DNA of 64,000 bases, taken from positions 79,313,123-79,377,122 of the forward strand of contig CM057825.1 in NCBI GenBank assembly GCA_030068075.1, written 5' to 3'. The notes beneath the pieces were generated by a model. That model ran no database searches, had not been told where the DNA came from, and was given only the letters and a program-made list of their open reading frames with translations. Numbering within the stretch: the stretch's first letter is position 1; the number at the start of each line of letters is the position of its first letter. A program made the translations under genes and the position numbers. This DNA is from Paguma larvata (taxonomy: Eukaryota; Chordata; Mammalia; Carnivora; Viverridae). Of this stretch, positions 1-10,039 are shown one piece after another.

Positions 1-112
1 ATAAACTCCTATGGAATGGCTACAGGACACAAGCCAAACCACTCTGATAACCAAATTAAAGCGCTCGACTTTTCCCCTTCCCCTCCCCTTCCAAAGGCAT
101 TTAAATTTTTAC

Positions 113-337
113 TTTGTAGAACAATAGGGTCGTAATACATCTGGACATTTGCCATTTTGGCAGCAGGGGCTGGAGGACAGATCAACAGAGCAGCACGAAC
201 TATGTGCTGAGCAAGAGCCGAAGCTCCTGGCTGTGTCCTGGGTAAATCCGAAGCAGAGAAAGGCAAGGCTTGTCTTAAGGCATGGAGGGAGAAGAGCTGC
301 TGCTCAAAGTTCTGGTCCAGTAGACTTTCAAGGGCAT
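113..337 (-). CDS. Candidate internal coding exon, gene unknown
   Basis: I do not recognise the protein. On the minus strand a good splice acceptor (a tract reading ctctctcttccctag) lies just above position 337, and a possible donor (AAA then GTAAAA) lies just below 113. The 225 nt between them are open in one frame. The exon would be phase-symmetric, giving about 75 residues that begin ALESLLDQNFEQQL and continue through a Pro/Ala-rich part to MANVQMYYDP. No domain, signal peptide or membrane segment is visible. The opposite strand is also open over most of the interval, which weakens the case. It could equally be a conserved 3' UTR or chance. No neighbouring exon could be joined to it with confidence. 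Confidence 0.22.
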
Positions 338-694
338 CTAGGGAAGAGAGAGATGCAGTCACTACATTCGAGCACGAGGTCCTCCTGGACCCCAGGTGAG
401 GGCCTAGGCTAGAGCAGAAGTGTAAATCTAGGAGAGTAAGAAGAAACAAAACCAAAGAGCCATTTTTTTTTTCACAAAAGGTAAAACAGTACCAAGAAGG
501 ACTGGGACCATGACAAAAGAAAGACTGCAACAAAGTTTGTGTTCAGCATGACAGCCCTCCGTGTCAGGCACCTGTCTCTACGCCTCCTTCTCCCTCCTTC
601 CCAGGTACCCCAGCCCTGCTGGCAGGTCCCGAGCTGACATCCTCTCAACAGTCCGGACACACGGTGCCCCTACCTCGCACCAGGCACGGAGTTA

Positions 695-849
695 GAAATG
701 AAGGACACGGAAGAATTCTACGGGTTCTTTGCTCTGAAGATACAAAGTCCAGCGGAAAAGCTGGATAAAGTCCACTGGGGTCTCCTCTGTCTCATCATGA
801 TCACCACCAGGTGTGGGTGCTGCCAACATCACAGGAAAGGCCTGGGAGT
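695..849 (-). CDS. Candidate terminal exon-like stretch, gene unknown
   Basis: On the minus strand an open frame ends in a TAA at 692-694. It carries an acidic stretch (GGDHDETEETPVDFIQLF) followed by RWTLYLQSKEPVEFF. Acceptor-like AGs occur at the upper edge (tttctag above 849) and inside (gatgttggcag). The composition is plausible for a real peptide, but it is short, matches no family I know and no polyadenylation signal follows clearly. It could belong to the same transcription unit as the exon-like patch at 113-337, because both read on the minus strand. That link is inference only. Confidence 0.15.
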
Positions 850-1099
850 CTAGAAAGCACTCCGCACTCCCCACTCCTCCTTCCAAAGTTAACTTCCTTC
901 CCCTCCCCAGTAGATAGCCTTGCTATCACACAAAACTGGAGTCGCGTTCCCTTGACTGAAAGGTCATCGACTCTTATTCCTCTGTGTCAAAGAGCTAACT
1001 GCATCCACCCCAGAGAGAAGATGTGCAGATGGAACATGAGTGGGTCGGTTCCCTAATAGCAGTCGAGTGGAAGGGTATGCAGAGGGCAGCCCAGGCCTG

Positions 1100-1763
1100 G
1101 CGTCTGTCCTGATTCCTTCAGGCCATGCTCCTAAGAAATATCCTTCTTGCTATATTTTACATATGCTCAGGCTTGGAGAACCATTAATGCTCTAATAATC
1201 CCACGTGCAGTAACTCTTTGATTTATTTTCTTATGAGAGTCTTAGAAGTACAGAGGAGATGGCTTTTTCAAGAACCTTACTAAATACACAGGTGTTGGTC
1301 ATTCACGCCCTGCATGTCCCCAGTGGATAACCAGCAGGGGACCTCCCTGTGTTTGAAGGCCATCCCCCAGAGGCTGAGTTTTAGGAAGTATGCAAGGGAC
1401 CCCAGATTGCATACGCCTTTTGCTATTCACCCACCCAGGATGTCATTTCGATCGATCAGGAATTATAGTTTTTCATCAGAAAGGAGAGGAGGTTCCCCTG
1501 GTGAGTTCGCCCTTCCTCTCATTTGTGAGGTTAAGGTAGGTGGCCTACATAATTCTCATCAGATTTTCTTCTGGTGTATAATCAAAAGGGTCAGAACACT
1601 AGGCAAGATTAAAAATAGTGCAGTCTCTCAAGAGAAAATAAAAGGTCGGTGTTATGTTCTTCCTTGCCATGTCCTTAGGCATCTGAGCAGCGAGCAGATA
1701 CACAACCTTCTGCCACCCAGCCTATTGCTATCTTGTCAGTACAAATGGCTCTGTAATTGCCCT
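1100..1763. other. Unassigned single-copy stretch
   Basis: No transposon signature, RNA gene or convincing exon is visible. A plus-strand frame of about 150 codons runs through 1314-1775, but it has no recognisable motif and ends inside SINE-flanking DNA, so I treat it as chance. Confidence 0.5.
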
Positions 1764-1771
1764 AAGAAATT

Positions 1772-1980
1772 ATGACTTGTTCAGTTCAATGTGTAACTTT
1801 GGCTCAGGTCATGATCTCGTGGTCCATGAGTTCAAGCCCCACGTTGCGCTCTGTGCTGACAGCTCAGAGCCTGGAGCCTGCTTCAGATTCTGTGTCTCCC
1901 TCCCTCTCCCTTTCTGTCCCTCCCCTGCTCTCACTCTGTTTCTCTCTCTTTCAAAAATAAACAAACATAGAAAAATTAAA
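1772..1980 (+). mobile_element. SINEC_Fc-like: Felid tRNA-Lys SINE, head diverged
   Basis: The body contains the felid segment 'gctgacagctcagagcctgg', a CT-rich stretch and an A-rich tail. The usual 'gcctgggtggctcag' head is missing or strongly diverged. A target-site duplication 'aagaaatt' flanks it at 1764-1771 and 1981-1988. Confidence 0.85.
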
Positions 1981-2129
1981 AAGAAATTCTGACTTGCTTT
2001 GAAATGTTATTTTGAAGTGAGAGAATTTAGGACATGTTCCACATTCAAAGACCCTCTTACCATTGTTCACCGAGAACACGGAATACCTTACATATGCCTT
2101 TCGAAGATGAAAGATGACTCTCGCAAGTC

Positions 2130-2356
2130 ATCCTAGCAGCTGCTCATCATTAATATGAAGGGAGATGCAGTACTTATTAGAACCAGGACAAGGAATCAGC
2201 TTCCAGGAAATATCTGTCAAGTCCGTGACTGGGACCTATAACTGAAGCCAAACAACCTGCTGTATTTAGACTGGCCTATCAGGAGATTTCAAATGCTATC
2301 TGAAGGCATAATTTTTGTGTCTGCCTTCAATAAAATCTTGCAGAAAAAAAAAAAAA
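2130..2356 (+). pseudogene. Possible 3' end of a retrocopied transcript
   Basis: An AATAAA at 2329-2334 is followed about ten bases later by a run of 13 A residues (2344-2356), the arrangement left by an L1-mobilised mRNA. The sequence upstream does not match any SINE, L1 or L2 that I know, and I cannot name a parent gene. I found no clear target-site duplication. A chance A-run remains possible. Confidence 0.2.
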
Positions 2357-3360
2357 CACACTACATTCCATACCCCGATCTCTGATGGAAAAATGTTAAT
2401 TCCATTTCTGAAAAAATCTATCAAATGGTAGGTATAGCCAGGTACAAAAAGAAAAATGAGACATACACCTAATTTTCAAGAAGCAAATGATGGCAATACG
2501 ATATCCAAGTGGAAAGAGCCACTTGGATAATGGGTTATGTTTTTTTCTTCTAAGTAATCAGTTACATGACATATGTTAGCTGAAAACAGATCTTTTAAAG
2601 AAATCAAATACCTAAATATGTCCACTATTTTTCCTTAAAAACAAAAACAAAAAAACCCGATACTGTCTATGCAGTACTGTATTTTGAAAACACCCTCTGA
2701 CCGGTGACCTCAGGGTTATCAGTAAAGAAGATCATAAGGTACTATGCGAAATGCTGGGTGATTAGAGCACCGTTACACCCCATAAGGCAAAGTAGTTCCA
2801 GAACTTGGCCTATAATCAGGCACAAGTTAGCCGTAGCTAACGGATGAGGAGACAAGAAACCGGGGCATCCTCTAAAGAGATCAAATTTTCCACTTCTAGC
2901 CCGTACTCAGAGAGGCCCTCTTGCTATCACAAGATCCTGGATAAATAGGACAAACTTTATTTTGCATTCTTGACCACCAAAAAAAGTACAGAAAATATGC
3001 AAATGAGCATATGCACAAATATGAGGAACAAGAAAGAGTGAGTGCGAGCACACATGAGAGAGAAAGAGAGAGAAACAGAGACACAAACAGAGACCAGGAA
3101 AGAAAATGAGAGAGAGAAAGAGGAAGAGGAAAGGAAGAAATGTAAGATAAATTCAAAAGAGTAAGCAGCAAGTTCATACACGAGGGTTGCCGGGGGAGCA
3201 GATGGTCACATATCAGACGTGGAACCTGGCTCCCTTCACGTGGTTGGGTAGCTCAATCTGACACGGGACAGTTGAGACCACTGAAGGCTGCTAACACAGT
3301 CCCAGGTCAATCCTGCCCCTGAGCCCCAGGACACAAGAAATGCAAATCTTCTCTAGAGAA
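2357..3360. other. Unassigned stretch with a purine-rich tract
   Basis: Mostly undistinguished AT-rich DNA. Positions 3035-3140 form a GA-rich low-complexity tract (agagagaaagagagagaaac and similar). It explains the Ser/Phe/Leu-rich minus-strand frames there, which are not genes. Confidence 0.6.
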
Positions 3361-3364
3361 AAGC

Positions 3365-4099
3365 TCTCAATTTAAGTTCTTAATATTGCCATAAATTAAA
3401 TTTAATTGAATATACGCCCTCCAAAAAATTCCTCACAACACAAAAAAATAAAGCAACATAAATGAGAATTGCCAGAAACCAGAAGTACACCCTTAATTTG
3501 CCAAATATTCAGCACTCCCAGATACAGAATCCTACATATGAAATACTTCATGTGATAAAATAAGGAATTAAGAAATGAAGAGAAGACTTTAAAAAAATGA
3601 CCAGAAATATTTGCAAATTAGCCAAAGAGAATTCTTGGAAACATAAAATCATTGAAATTAAAAACTCAATGAACAGGTTAAACCTCATGTTTACCATAGC
3701 TGAAGACAGAATCACTGAACTGATGAGAGGTCAGGAAAGAAAGTGATCAGAATGCAACAAAGAGAAAATATTAAGAGGCATGGAGCACAGAATAAAAAAA
3801 TGAACAAAAGTCCAATGGAAGTTGTAGGAGAGAAGTAAGATTGGAGGACAGGCAGTTTGGGGACATAACGGTCAAGGTTGATGAAACACACCAATACAAA
3901 GACACAGAAAACTCTAGACACTAGGCAGAATAAAAAGTATTCTGCATCTATGTGACATTGCAGAATATCACAGACAATGACATTATAAAAGCAGCTACAA
4001 AAAAAATAAACAATTAGACCAAAAGATTTCTCAACAGCAACAACTGAAGTCAGAAGAGATCCAATCTTCAAAGTGCTAGGAGAAGAGAACTACTAACTA
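3365..4099 (+). mobile_element. L1M-like: Old LINE-1, ORF1-side segment (part 1)
   Basis: A-rich sense strand resembling the 5' and ORF1 part of old mammalian L1 elements, including the stretch 'agccaaagagaattcttgg' and the region before the LTR that reads like 'aactgaagtcagaagag'. All frames are broken. The element is interrupted at 4100 by an LTR and resumes after 4749. The 119-codon antisense frame at 3712-4071 is a by-product of the T-rich reverse strand. Confidence 0.6.
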
Positions 4100-4385
4100 T
4101 GTTAAAAAGAAACCCACAGATCCAAAATGGCATCACTTAGGCCAAGTCACCAAACTGGGGCTTACCACCTAATTGCAGTTTCAACCTCCCCCAGAAATTT
4201 AAGTGTTTAACAGGTAACTCAGGAATTTTCTGGAAGCACAAATGTACTCCTTCACATGGATCTCCCATCCCCCAAAGATGAGGTAAGTTACCTAATAAGA
4301 CTCCTGGCCTTCCCCTAAGGTATGGTGACCTTGCCTAGAACAATCTTTTCTTTTGCTAATAACTTTCTTGTGCCATCCTCCTTCC

Positions 4386-4393
4386 TATAAAAA
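4386..4393 (+). promoter_or_regulatory. TATA-like box of the solo LTR
   Basis: The motif tataaaaa lies in the expected U3 position, upstream of the LTR's AATAAA. A SINE inserted about 12 bases downstream separates this box from the polyadenylation signal at 4695-4700, so the LTR promoter is probably disrupted. Confidence 0.4.
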
Positions 4394-4404
4394 CCTTCCA
4401 TTTT

Positions 4405-4617
4405 TAATTTTTTAATGTTTGTTTATTTCTGAGGGAGAGAGAGACAGAGTGTGAGCAGGGAAGGAGCAGAGAAAGAGAGAGACAGAGAATCTGAAAGAAG
4501 GCTCCAGGCTCTCAGTTGTCAGCACAGAGCCCAATGCTGGATTTGAACCCACAAACTGTGAGATCATGACCTGAGCCAAAGCCAGATGCTTAACCGACTG
4601 AGCCACTCAGGCACCCC
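4405..4617 (-). mobile_element. SINEC_Fc-like: Felid SINE nested in the LTR
   Basis: Reverse-oriented SINE: it begins with the T-rich tail complement and ends 'gagccactcaggcacccc'. A 16-bp perfect target-site duplication (aaaaaccttccatttt) lies at 4389-4404 and 4618-4633, both copies within LTR sequence. This shows it landed after the LTR. Confidence 0.95.
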
Positions 4618-4745
4618 AAAAACCTTCCATTTTGTACAACTCCTCAGGGTACCCCTCTACTTGCTGGGCTTAATGGGATGCTGTCCAAGTCATTAATAAA
4701 GACAATTAGATCTTCAAATTTACTTGGTCGAAATTTTTCTCAACA

Positions 4746-4883
4746 ACTATAACACCCAACGAAGCTATTTTTTTTAAGAGAATGGAACAAATACATTCTT
4801 ATAAACAAAAACGGAGAGTTGACTATCAAAAAAAAGTTCCCTGAGGAAATGCCTTCAAGGCATGAACTTTAGGAAAGAAAGTG
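4746..4883 (+). mobile_element. L1M-like: Old LINE-1, ORF1-side segment (part 2)
   Basis: Continuation of the L1 that starts near 3365. The text 'gagagttgactatcaaaa' and the following stretch resemble the ORF1 3' region of old L1s. It is cut again by a SINE at 4884. Confidence 0.55.
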
Positions 4884-5069
4884 AGGGGCACCTGCGTGGC
4901 TCAGTTAGTTAAGCATCAGACTCGAGATTTTGACTCAGGTCATGATCTCATGGTTCATGAGTTCAAGCCCCACCTCAGGCTCTGCACTGGCAGTGTGGAG
5001 CCTGCTTGGGATTGTCACGCGCGCTCTCTCTCTCCTTCTGCCCGTTCCCCAGCTTGCTCTAAGGAAATA
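4884..5069 (+). mobile_element. SINEC-like: Carnivoran SINE, older body type
   Basis: Head 'cacctgcgtggctcagtt', B-box region 'caggtcatgatctcatgg', then 'gagcctgcttgggattg', the older carnivoran body rather than the felid one. Imperfect flanking repeat (aactttaggaaagaaa against aactttaaggaagaaa) supports insertion into L1. Confidence 0.88.
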
Positions 5070-5270
5070 AACTTTAAGGAAGAAAATGAACCCAGAGGAA
5101 CGTGTGACATGCAAGAAATGGCAAGCAGAAAAGATGGTCAATACGTAGGTAATTTTACACAGATATTTTTACTGGTCTCTATAAAATAATACTAAAGCCA
5201 AAGTAGATCTTGTGGTGGTATAGAAGTCAGAGCTAAAATACTGGACAATAGCATAATTCGTTAGTGTGAA
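5070..5270 (+). mobile_element. L1M-like: Old LINE-1, part 3
   Basis: Third piece of the same L1. It contains 'gtgacatgcaagaaatgg', resembling the junction after ORF1 in old L1 elements. The L1 signal fades near 5270, so the element is truncated before ORF2. Confidence 0.5.
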
Positions 5271-5274
5271 TTCA

Positions 5275-6638
5275 AGAACTCGGAGAGGCTGTGCTGGTTT
5301 GTGAATGAACCTCATTCACAGACGGGGAAAATGGCACCAGGGCCCTCATCAGCCTGGACCACACCAAGGCCTCCCCACTTTCCCTCTCACCTTAGACCTG
5401 TCCCACCCCAGTTTGTGATCTAGGTGCGAAGAGTGGGGAGGTAAGGGCAAACCAGCAGAGGTGACGTGTTTCCTGACAGAACGGGATTCCTGGGTCGGTT
5501 CCTCAGAGAGGATGAAGAGCTCGGAGCCAAGAAAAGGCCTGAAGGTGGAGGACAGGACAGGGTTTGGCAGCCAAGCTTTCAGCTGTGTCTAGAAAGTCAT
5601 CCACTTACTCCACTTGCAGACTAGAGCAGGCGTGGCCTTGTTTTGTGAAGAGCTTTGTTGGGGCTAGACATTGTTTGACTTCAGCCAACAGGCCTGGAGA
5701 GCAGGGATGTGTAAAGTCACTGCACTAACTAATAGGTAAGATGTGTTTGGCTCCTAGGTCTCACCAACAGAAGAGTTTTGGCGTGGCAGGGAAGACATGA
5801 CATGAAAGGTCTATGTCTGGCTGGGAAAATCCAATTTCCTGCTGGAATTTTTCTGCCAGAGGCCATCTGCCCTCATCAACCCACATTAGGCCAAGGCCTT
5901 CCTTCCTCAAAGGCAGCCTTGGGATCTGGTTACTGAGTCTGGGTCTTGAGAGTTTGAGTGATTTTCCTGGAGGCCAACCCTAAGGAGCTTCCTGTGGCCA
6001 GACCTTCCTCACTTTTCACAATTTGCATAGTGAGGGGATACAGGGAGAAGCAGGGGAAGAGCCGCATCGTAAGTGCAATTCTAACTTGTGGAATGCAGCC
6101 TCCTCTTTACAAATCCTCAAGCAAACAGTAATAAGTCCACTGGCGAGGGAGCAACTGAATAACACATTCCAATGCCAGTTCCAAATTATTTATGAATTAT
6201 CTATTATTTAGGTGCTCTCTACCTCTGAGGATCTCCATTAGAAGAATCAGTGAGCAGAGACAACGGTTAATAACCACCCTGTTACTACAACCTGAGAAGC
6301 ATTAGAAGTGATTCTAGTCTTGAGAACAGCTAAGGACAAAATGTGTTTCCCAGTTAAGAATCCCAGGCCACTCCAGCACACGCACCTGTTCATAGTATCA
6401 TGTGATGCGTCTGTTACATCATGTGTTTTATAACCCCTGCCTAAAAACCGGACCCACGCATCAATACCAAATGCAGCTTTACCTGTTTTTACCTCACATG
6501 CAGGTAACAGCCTTGGGTGTTCATATAAATTACCTGCTATAAGCACAGGGTAGATGCCCAGTAGAAAAACTGCCACTGATAACTAAAAGAGAGTTTCTCC
6601 CCCCCTCCAAAGAAGACTATATATTGGTATCCCTCAAC
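5275..6638. other. Unassigned single-copy stretch
   Basis: Moderate GC content, no transposon signature that I recognise. The 109-codon minus frame at 6247-6576 and the plus frame at 6023-6211 show no motif or splice context. Confidence 0.5.
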
Positions 6639-6652
6639 AAGTGCTGCATTCA

Positions 6653-6882
6653 GGGCATCTGGGTGGCTCAGTTTAGGTTAAGCCTCTGACTTCGGCTCAG
6701 GTCACGATCATGCTGTTCATGAGTTCGAGCTCCGCGCTGGGCTCTGTGCTGACAGCTCAGAGCCTAGAACCTGGAGCCTGCTTTGGATTCTGTGACTCCT
6801 CTCTCTTTCTACCCCTCCCCTGTTTGTGCTGTTTCTCTCTCTCTCTCTCTCAAAACTAAACAAACATTTAAAAAAAAAGAAG
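6653..6882 (+). mobile_element. SINEC_Fc-like: Felid SINE
   Basis: Full-length: head 'catctgggtggctcag', felid body with a small extra repeat of the agcctgga/agcctagaac motif, CT run and A tail. Near-perfect 14-bp duplication (aagtgctgcattca / aagtgctgtattca) at 6639-6652 and 6883-6896. Confidence 0.95.
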
Positions 6883-7239
6883 AAGTGCTGTATTCAAAAT
6901 CCACACAACACGGCACGGGAAGGGGGCAATACAATGAGGAATTAAGAAGCATTCTTTAATATTTTCAACCAATGAAATTAATGCTTCAGAAAATGAGTCA
7001 CCAAACATTTACAAGATTTCACTATACCACGTGGTTATTGCAGAAATGGGAAGAATCAGCCCTGGATTCCACAGGAAAGAGTCCTAAACGAGAAAATCAT
7101 GAAGGAAGTGAGCCATGCGGATCCTGTTGGCTAATATCATATTTCCTAAATACGCACTACTAAATCATCCAAAACCTCACAAATTCTTGATATGAAGATT
7201 CACAAAGTCTTTTTAGCACTAAAAGAGGTTTTTTTAAAA

Positions 7240-7265
7240 AAAAATTCCTTCCTTCCTTCCTCCCT
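7240..7265 (+). repeat. (TTCC)n short tandem repeat
   Basis: About four copies of ttcc followed by tccctt, next to an A/T-rich run. Confidence 0.7.
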
Positions 7266-7363
7266 TAATCAGTTCAGAGACAGAGATTTATAGTCCAGTG
7301 TTAACTCCATGGTAATTGTCCAACTTGAATTATATACAGACTTTTTTTTTTGAAAAAGAAATA

Positions 7364-7568
7364 GGGGCGCCTGGGTGGCTCAGGCAGTTAAGTGTCTGAC
7401 TTCAGCTCAGGTCATGATCTCATGGTGCGTGTCGAGCCCCTGCGTCGGGCTCTGTGCTGAGAGCTCAGAGCCTGGAGCCTGCTTTGGATTCTGTGTCTCC
7501 CTTTTTCTCTTCCCTTTCCCAACTCGTGCTGTCTCTTCTCTCAAAAATAAACATTAAAAAAATTTTAA
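7364..7568 (+). mobile_element. SINEC_Fc-like: Felid SINE
   Basis: Canonical head (ggggcgcctgggtggctcag), felid body, shortened CT stretch and an A-rich tail. No clean target-site duplication seen because both flanks are A-rich. Confidence 0.93.
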
Positions 7569-9235
7569 AGAACCAAGTTTCCTTAAATTTTCTGTTAACT
7601 TTATTGTTTTTAGTGTGTTCCTTAGAAAACTAGGTACAAAATCCTTAGATGTATCACCCCTTATCTATACACACCAAAGCACATGTAGAAGCAAAGGTGA
7701 CTCAAACTATAAAACCAACAGCATTCAAATTAATAACTATAATTTAACATGCTAGATGGTGTTCTGCTGAAACCACACCACTGCCCCAATGAGAATAGAT
7801 ATGGTACTGGTCCCCGGGAGCTGCGGCATGGGTTCTTTTGAGCTCAGCATTCAGTGCCATGTTCTACGTGAAGTCTGCATTCCCCCATCACTTCTTCTTC
7901 TTGAACTACTGTGAAATCTTCATCAGTTACTCTGAAGGCATTTGGTCTTTAAATGTAAATAGTGCTTTGGCATCAAATTAATACTGCCTTGACTTTTCTT
8001 AGGAATTCTCCAACTTAAATAGGTTCTATTCGACACTCGTTTGAAGACAAAGCTAAATGCAGATTGGAAACCATGTCCCAGTCCTCAGTTATAAGAGAGT
8101 TATTTAACGATCCAGGATAGGTCTAGATAAGATTTTTATTGCAATCCAAATGAAAGCAATATCTTAAAATTCTTACATAAGACTCGCAAACCCCCCAGGT
8201 CACAGAGGCTCAGGCTGAAGAGCTCCCCATGTTAGAAACTGCCCTGTGGAATGCGGTCTGTGACCAGGTTCCTACAGATAATCTGCCTTTGGTGTGTCCT
8301 TGAAACTAGAAACATAGTGGGATCAAAACCTTGAGGGGCGAGGGCAGGAGCTAGACGAGACGCGGAAGAGCTAGTAGAAGGCGGAACGTCAGACCTGACA
8401 TAAGGCAACTACAAAGACTGCCAAAAAGCAAACACAGCCTACGGACTCGAGACTCGTTCTCATCAGTGCTGAGCACTCTTCCCAAGTCCCCTGCTCTCTT
8501 GCCGTGACCTAGTTTTCATAATAAAGGAAATGCAGTATTTGAGGTCTTTCTTGGAAACTAGAGTCCAGAGAGATGTGAAGTATCCAAACTTAAGATTCTA
8601 CAAAATAAGCCCTTTACTGCCGATGAGACAAACTTTCCATCATCATTGTGCTAGTTTTTGGGGGGGCTTTTTGTTTGTTTGTTTGTTTGGCTTTTTGTCA
8701 TTTGCACCTCCACCAGCCTGAGATCCATGGTTTGCCTTGTTCTCACTGTCACCCAGGAGGGTGATGCTGCAGACCACATCACCCAGGCTCCTGTGGCGGC
8801 TGACTTCTGGTTAGGTTTGGCTAAAGGAGGCAGTGGCAGGAGACCAGCGCCAGGGAGGAAAGGGGGGCTGGGGCGGGGGGGTTCCTCCCAGCCCCCACAT
8901 CCTTCAAACCCAGCATCACCAGGTAAGTGGCTGGCCCCAGCAGGCACTGCTTCCTTCAAGGCCATGGCTCTGAGTGTTCATGAAACACTCTTTCCCTCCC
9001 TTGTCTCTTCTGTCCAGAGCTGACCACGAGCCCTCGTGGAACATTTCTTCTTTCTCTTGTCCCCTCCGCTCAGGACTCCCATGGCTTCCCACAGCTGTGC
9101 TCCCCTGTCCTCTCACCCTGCACCCACTCTGTGGGTAGAACCCACTGAATTATCTTCATTTGAACCAATGGTGTGAATTCTACGTCCTACTGGAGCCATT
9201 TACTGACACAATCATCAAATTCGGTCAGGCGAGTC
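7569..9235. other. Unassigned stretch, partly GC-rich
   Basis: A (GTTT)n run lies at about 8670-8690. Positions 8820-8900 are G-rich (runs in 'aggggggctggggcggggg'). Overlapping frames on both strands at 8651-9023 are low-complexity Gly/Pro/Arg-rich and show no domain, so I do not call a gene. Confidence 0.5.
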
Positions 9236-9239
9236 AATA

Positions 9240-9770
9240 CTCTATGAACCCCTAGGTACAGATTGAATTCTTAAAAATTAACAACACAAAAAAGAAGAAA
9301 ATCACCATCTATCAGGGAAGCAAACCCGTGAAGATAATCACATAAACAATGAAAGGGACCTTGACCCTCTAAGTCCAGTCATGAAAATTTTAGCTACAAA
9401 AATAATACCTTGGGAGATAAAGAGGTTATATTCATGGGAAAGTTTATTACATTATCGTCTGCAGCAGAGGAAATTTTGGAAACAACCTAGATGCCCTACA
9501 GTAAGAAAATAAGTTATGACATGTCGACTTGAAGGACTAGGGTGCTACCATGAAATACTATTGAGACTATAGAGCAGCAAAAGATTTTGGACAGATTTTG
9601 TCCATATATTTGAACAGGTATTAATAATTTAATTGTGCAAATTTAAACACGTGTGTGCCTAAACATTAAATAAATTTTCACAAAACTAAATTCCATGCTG
9701 AAGGACTCCAATTCTGAGTATTGTGTATTTATTTTCTAAAATTTCCAAAAAAACAAAAGAAAGAAAACAA
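9240..9770 (+). mobile_element. L1ME-like: Old LINE-1 3' fragment
   Basis: 'ttggaaacaacctagatgcc' corresponds to the 'GNNLDA' region near the end of old L1 ORF2, and the AT-rich text after it resembles L1ME 3' UTR. Heavily diverged, all frames broken. Confidence 0.55.
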
Positions 9771-9990
9771 AGGGCATAATATCCAGAGACCTCATGGCTA
9801 CAGCTAGCGATAAGGGAGGGACACTGTGAGAGATTAAAACTCTCTAGACTAGTTCCTGCCCTCCAGTCAATAAGCAGCTGTCAGCAGGACATTTAACGTC
9901 TGTCTCCACTTCTTTCCTCTGTAGTTAGAAGGACTACTGGGCCACTTATAAGAATGTAAAGTTAACAAAACCTAATAAAACTGCAAAATA

Positions 9991-10039
9991 TATGTGTGTG
10001 TGTGTGTGTGTGCGCGCGCGCGCGTGCTGTACACACACA
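9991..10039 (+). repeat. (TG)n(CG)n alternating tract
   Basis: About ten TG units pass directly into about seven CG units, then a short spacer and acacacaca. It is a pure alternating purine-pyrimidine run. Confidence 0.95.

Larger units (their letters stand above)
4100..4745 (+). mobile_element. Solo LTR, ERV1-type, carrying a nested SINE
   Basis: The element begins TG and ends CA and is flanked by the 4-bp duplication 'acta' (4096-4099 and 4746-4749), the duplication length typical of class I endogenous retroviruses. Inside are a TATA-like box (tataaaaa, 4386-4393) and a polyadenylation signal (aataaa, 4695-4700), in the order expected of a plus-strand LTR. Without the SINE at 4405-4617 it is about 415-430 bp. 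No retroviral internal region or second LTR is adjacent, so it is a solo LTR. I cannot give the family name. Confidence 0.65.

Noticed and set aside
603..680. Plus-strand acceptor-like tract (ctccttctccctccttcccag) and following 80 bp
   Set aside because: No long open frame follows on the plus strand and no matching donor is evident.
3712..4071. A 119-codon Phe/Cys/Val-rich minus frame that looks like a membrane protein
   Set aside because: It is antisense to A-rich L1 sequence. Hydrophobic composition is expected from T-rich codons.
4412..4606. Recurring peptide resembling MAQSVKxLTSAQVMISRFV, found in many frames across the window
   Set aside because: It is the translation of the tRNA-derived part of the SINE, in whichever strand is read. 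It recurs at every SINE and is not a protein family.
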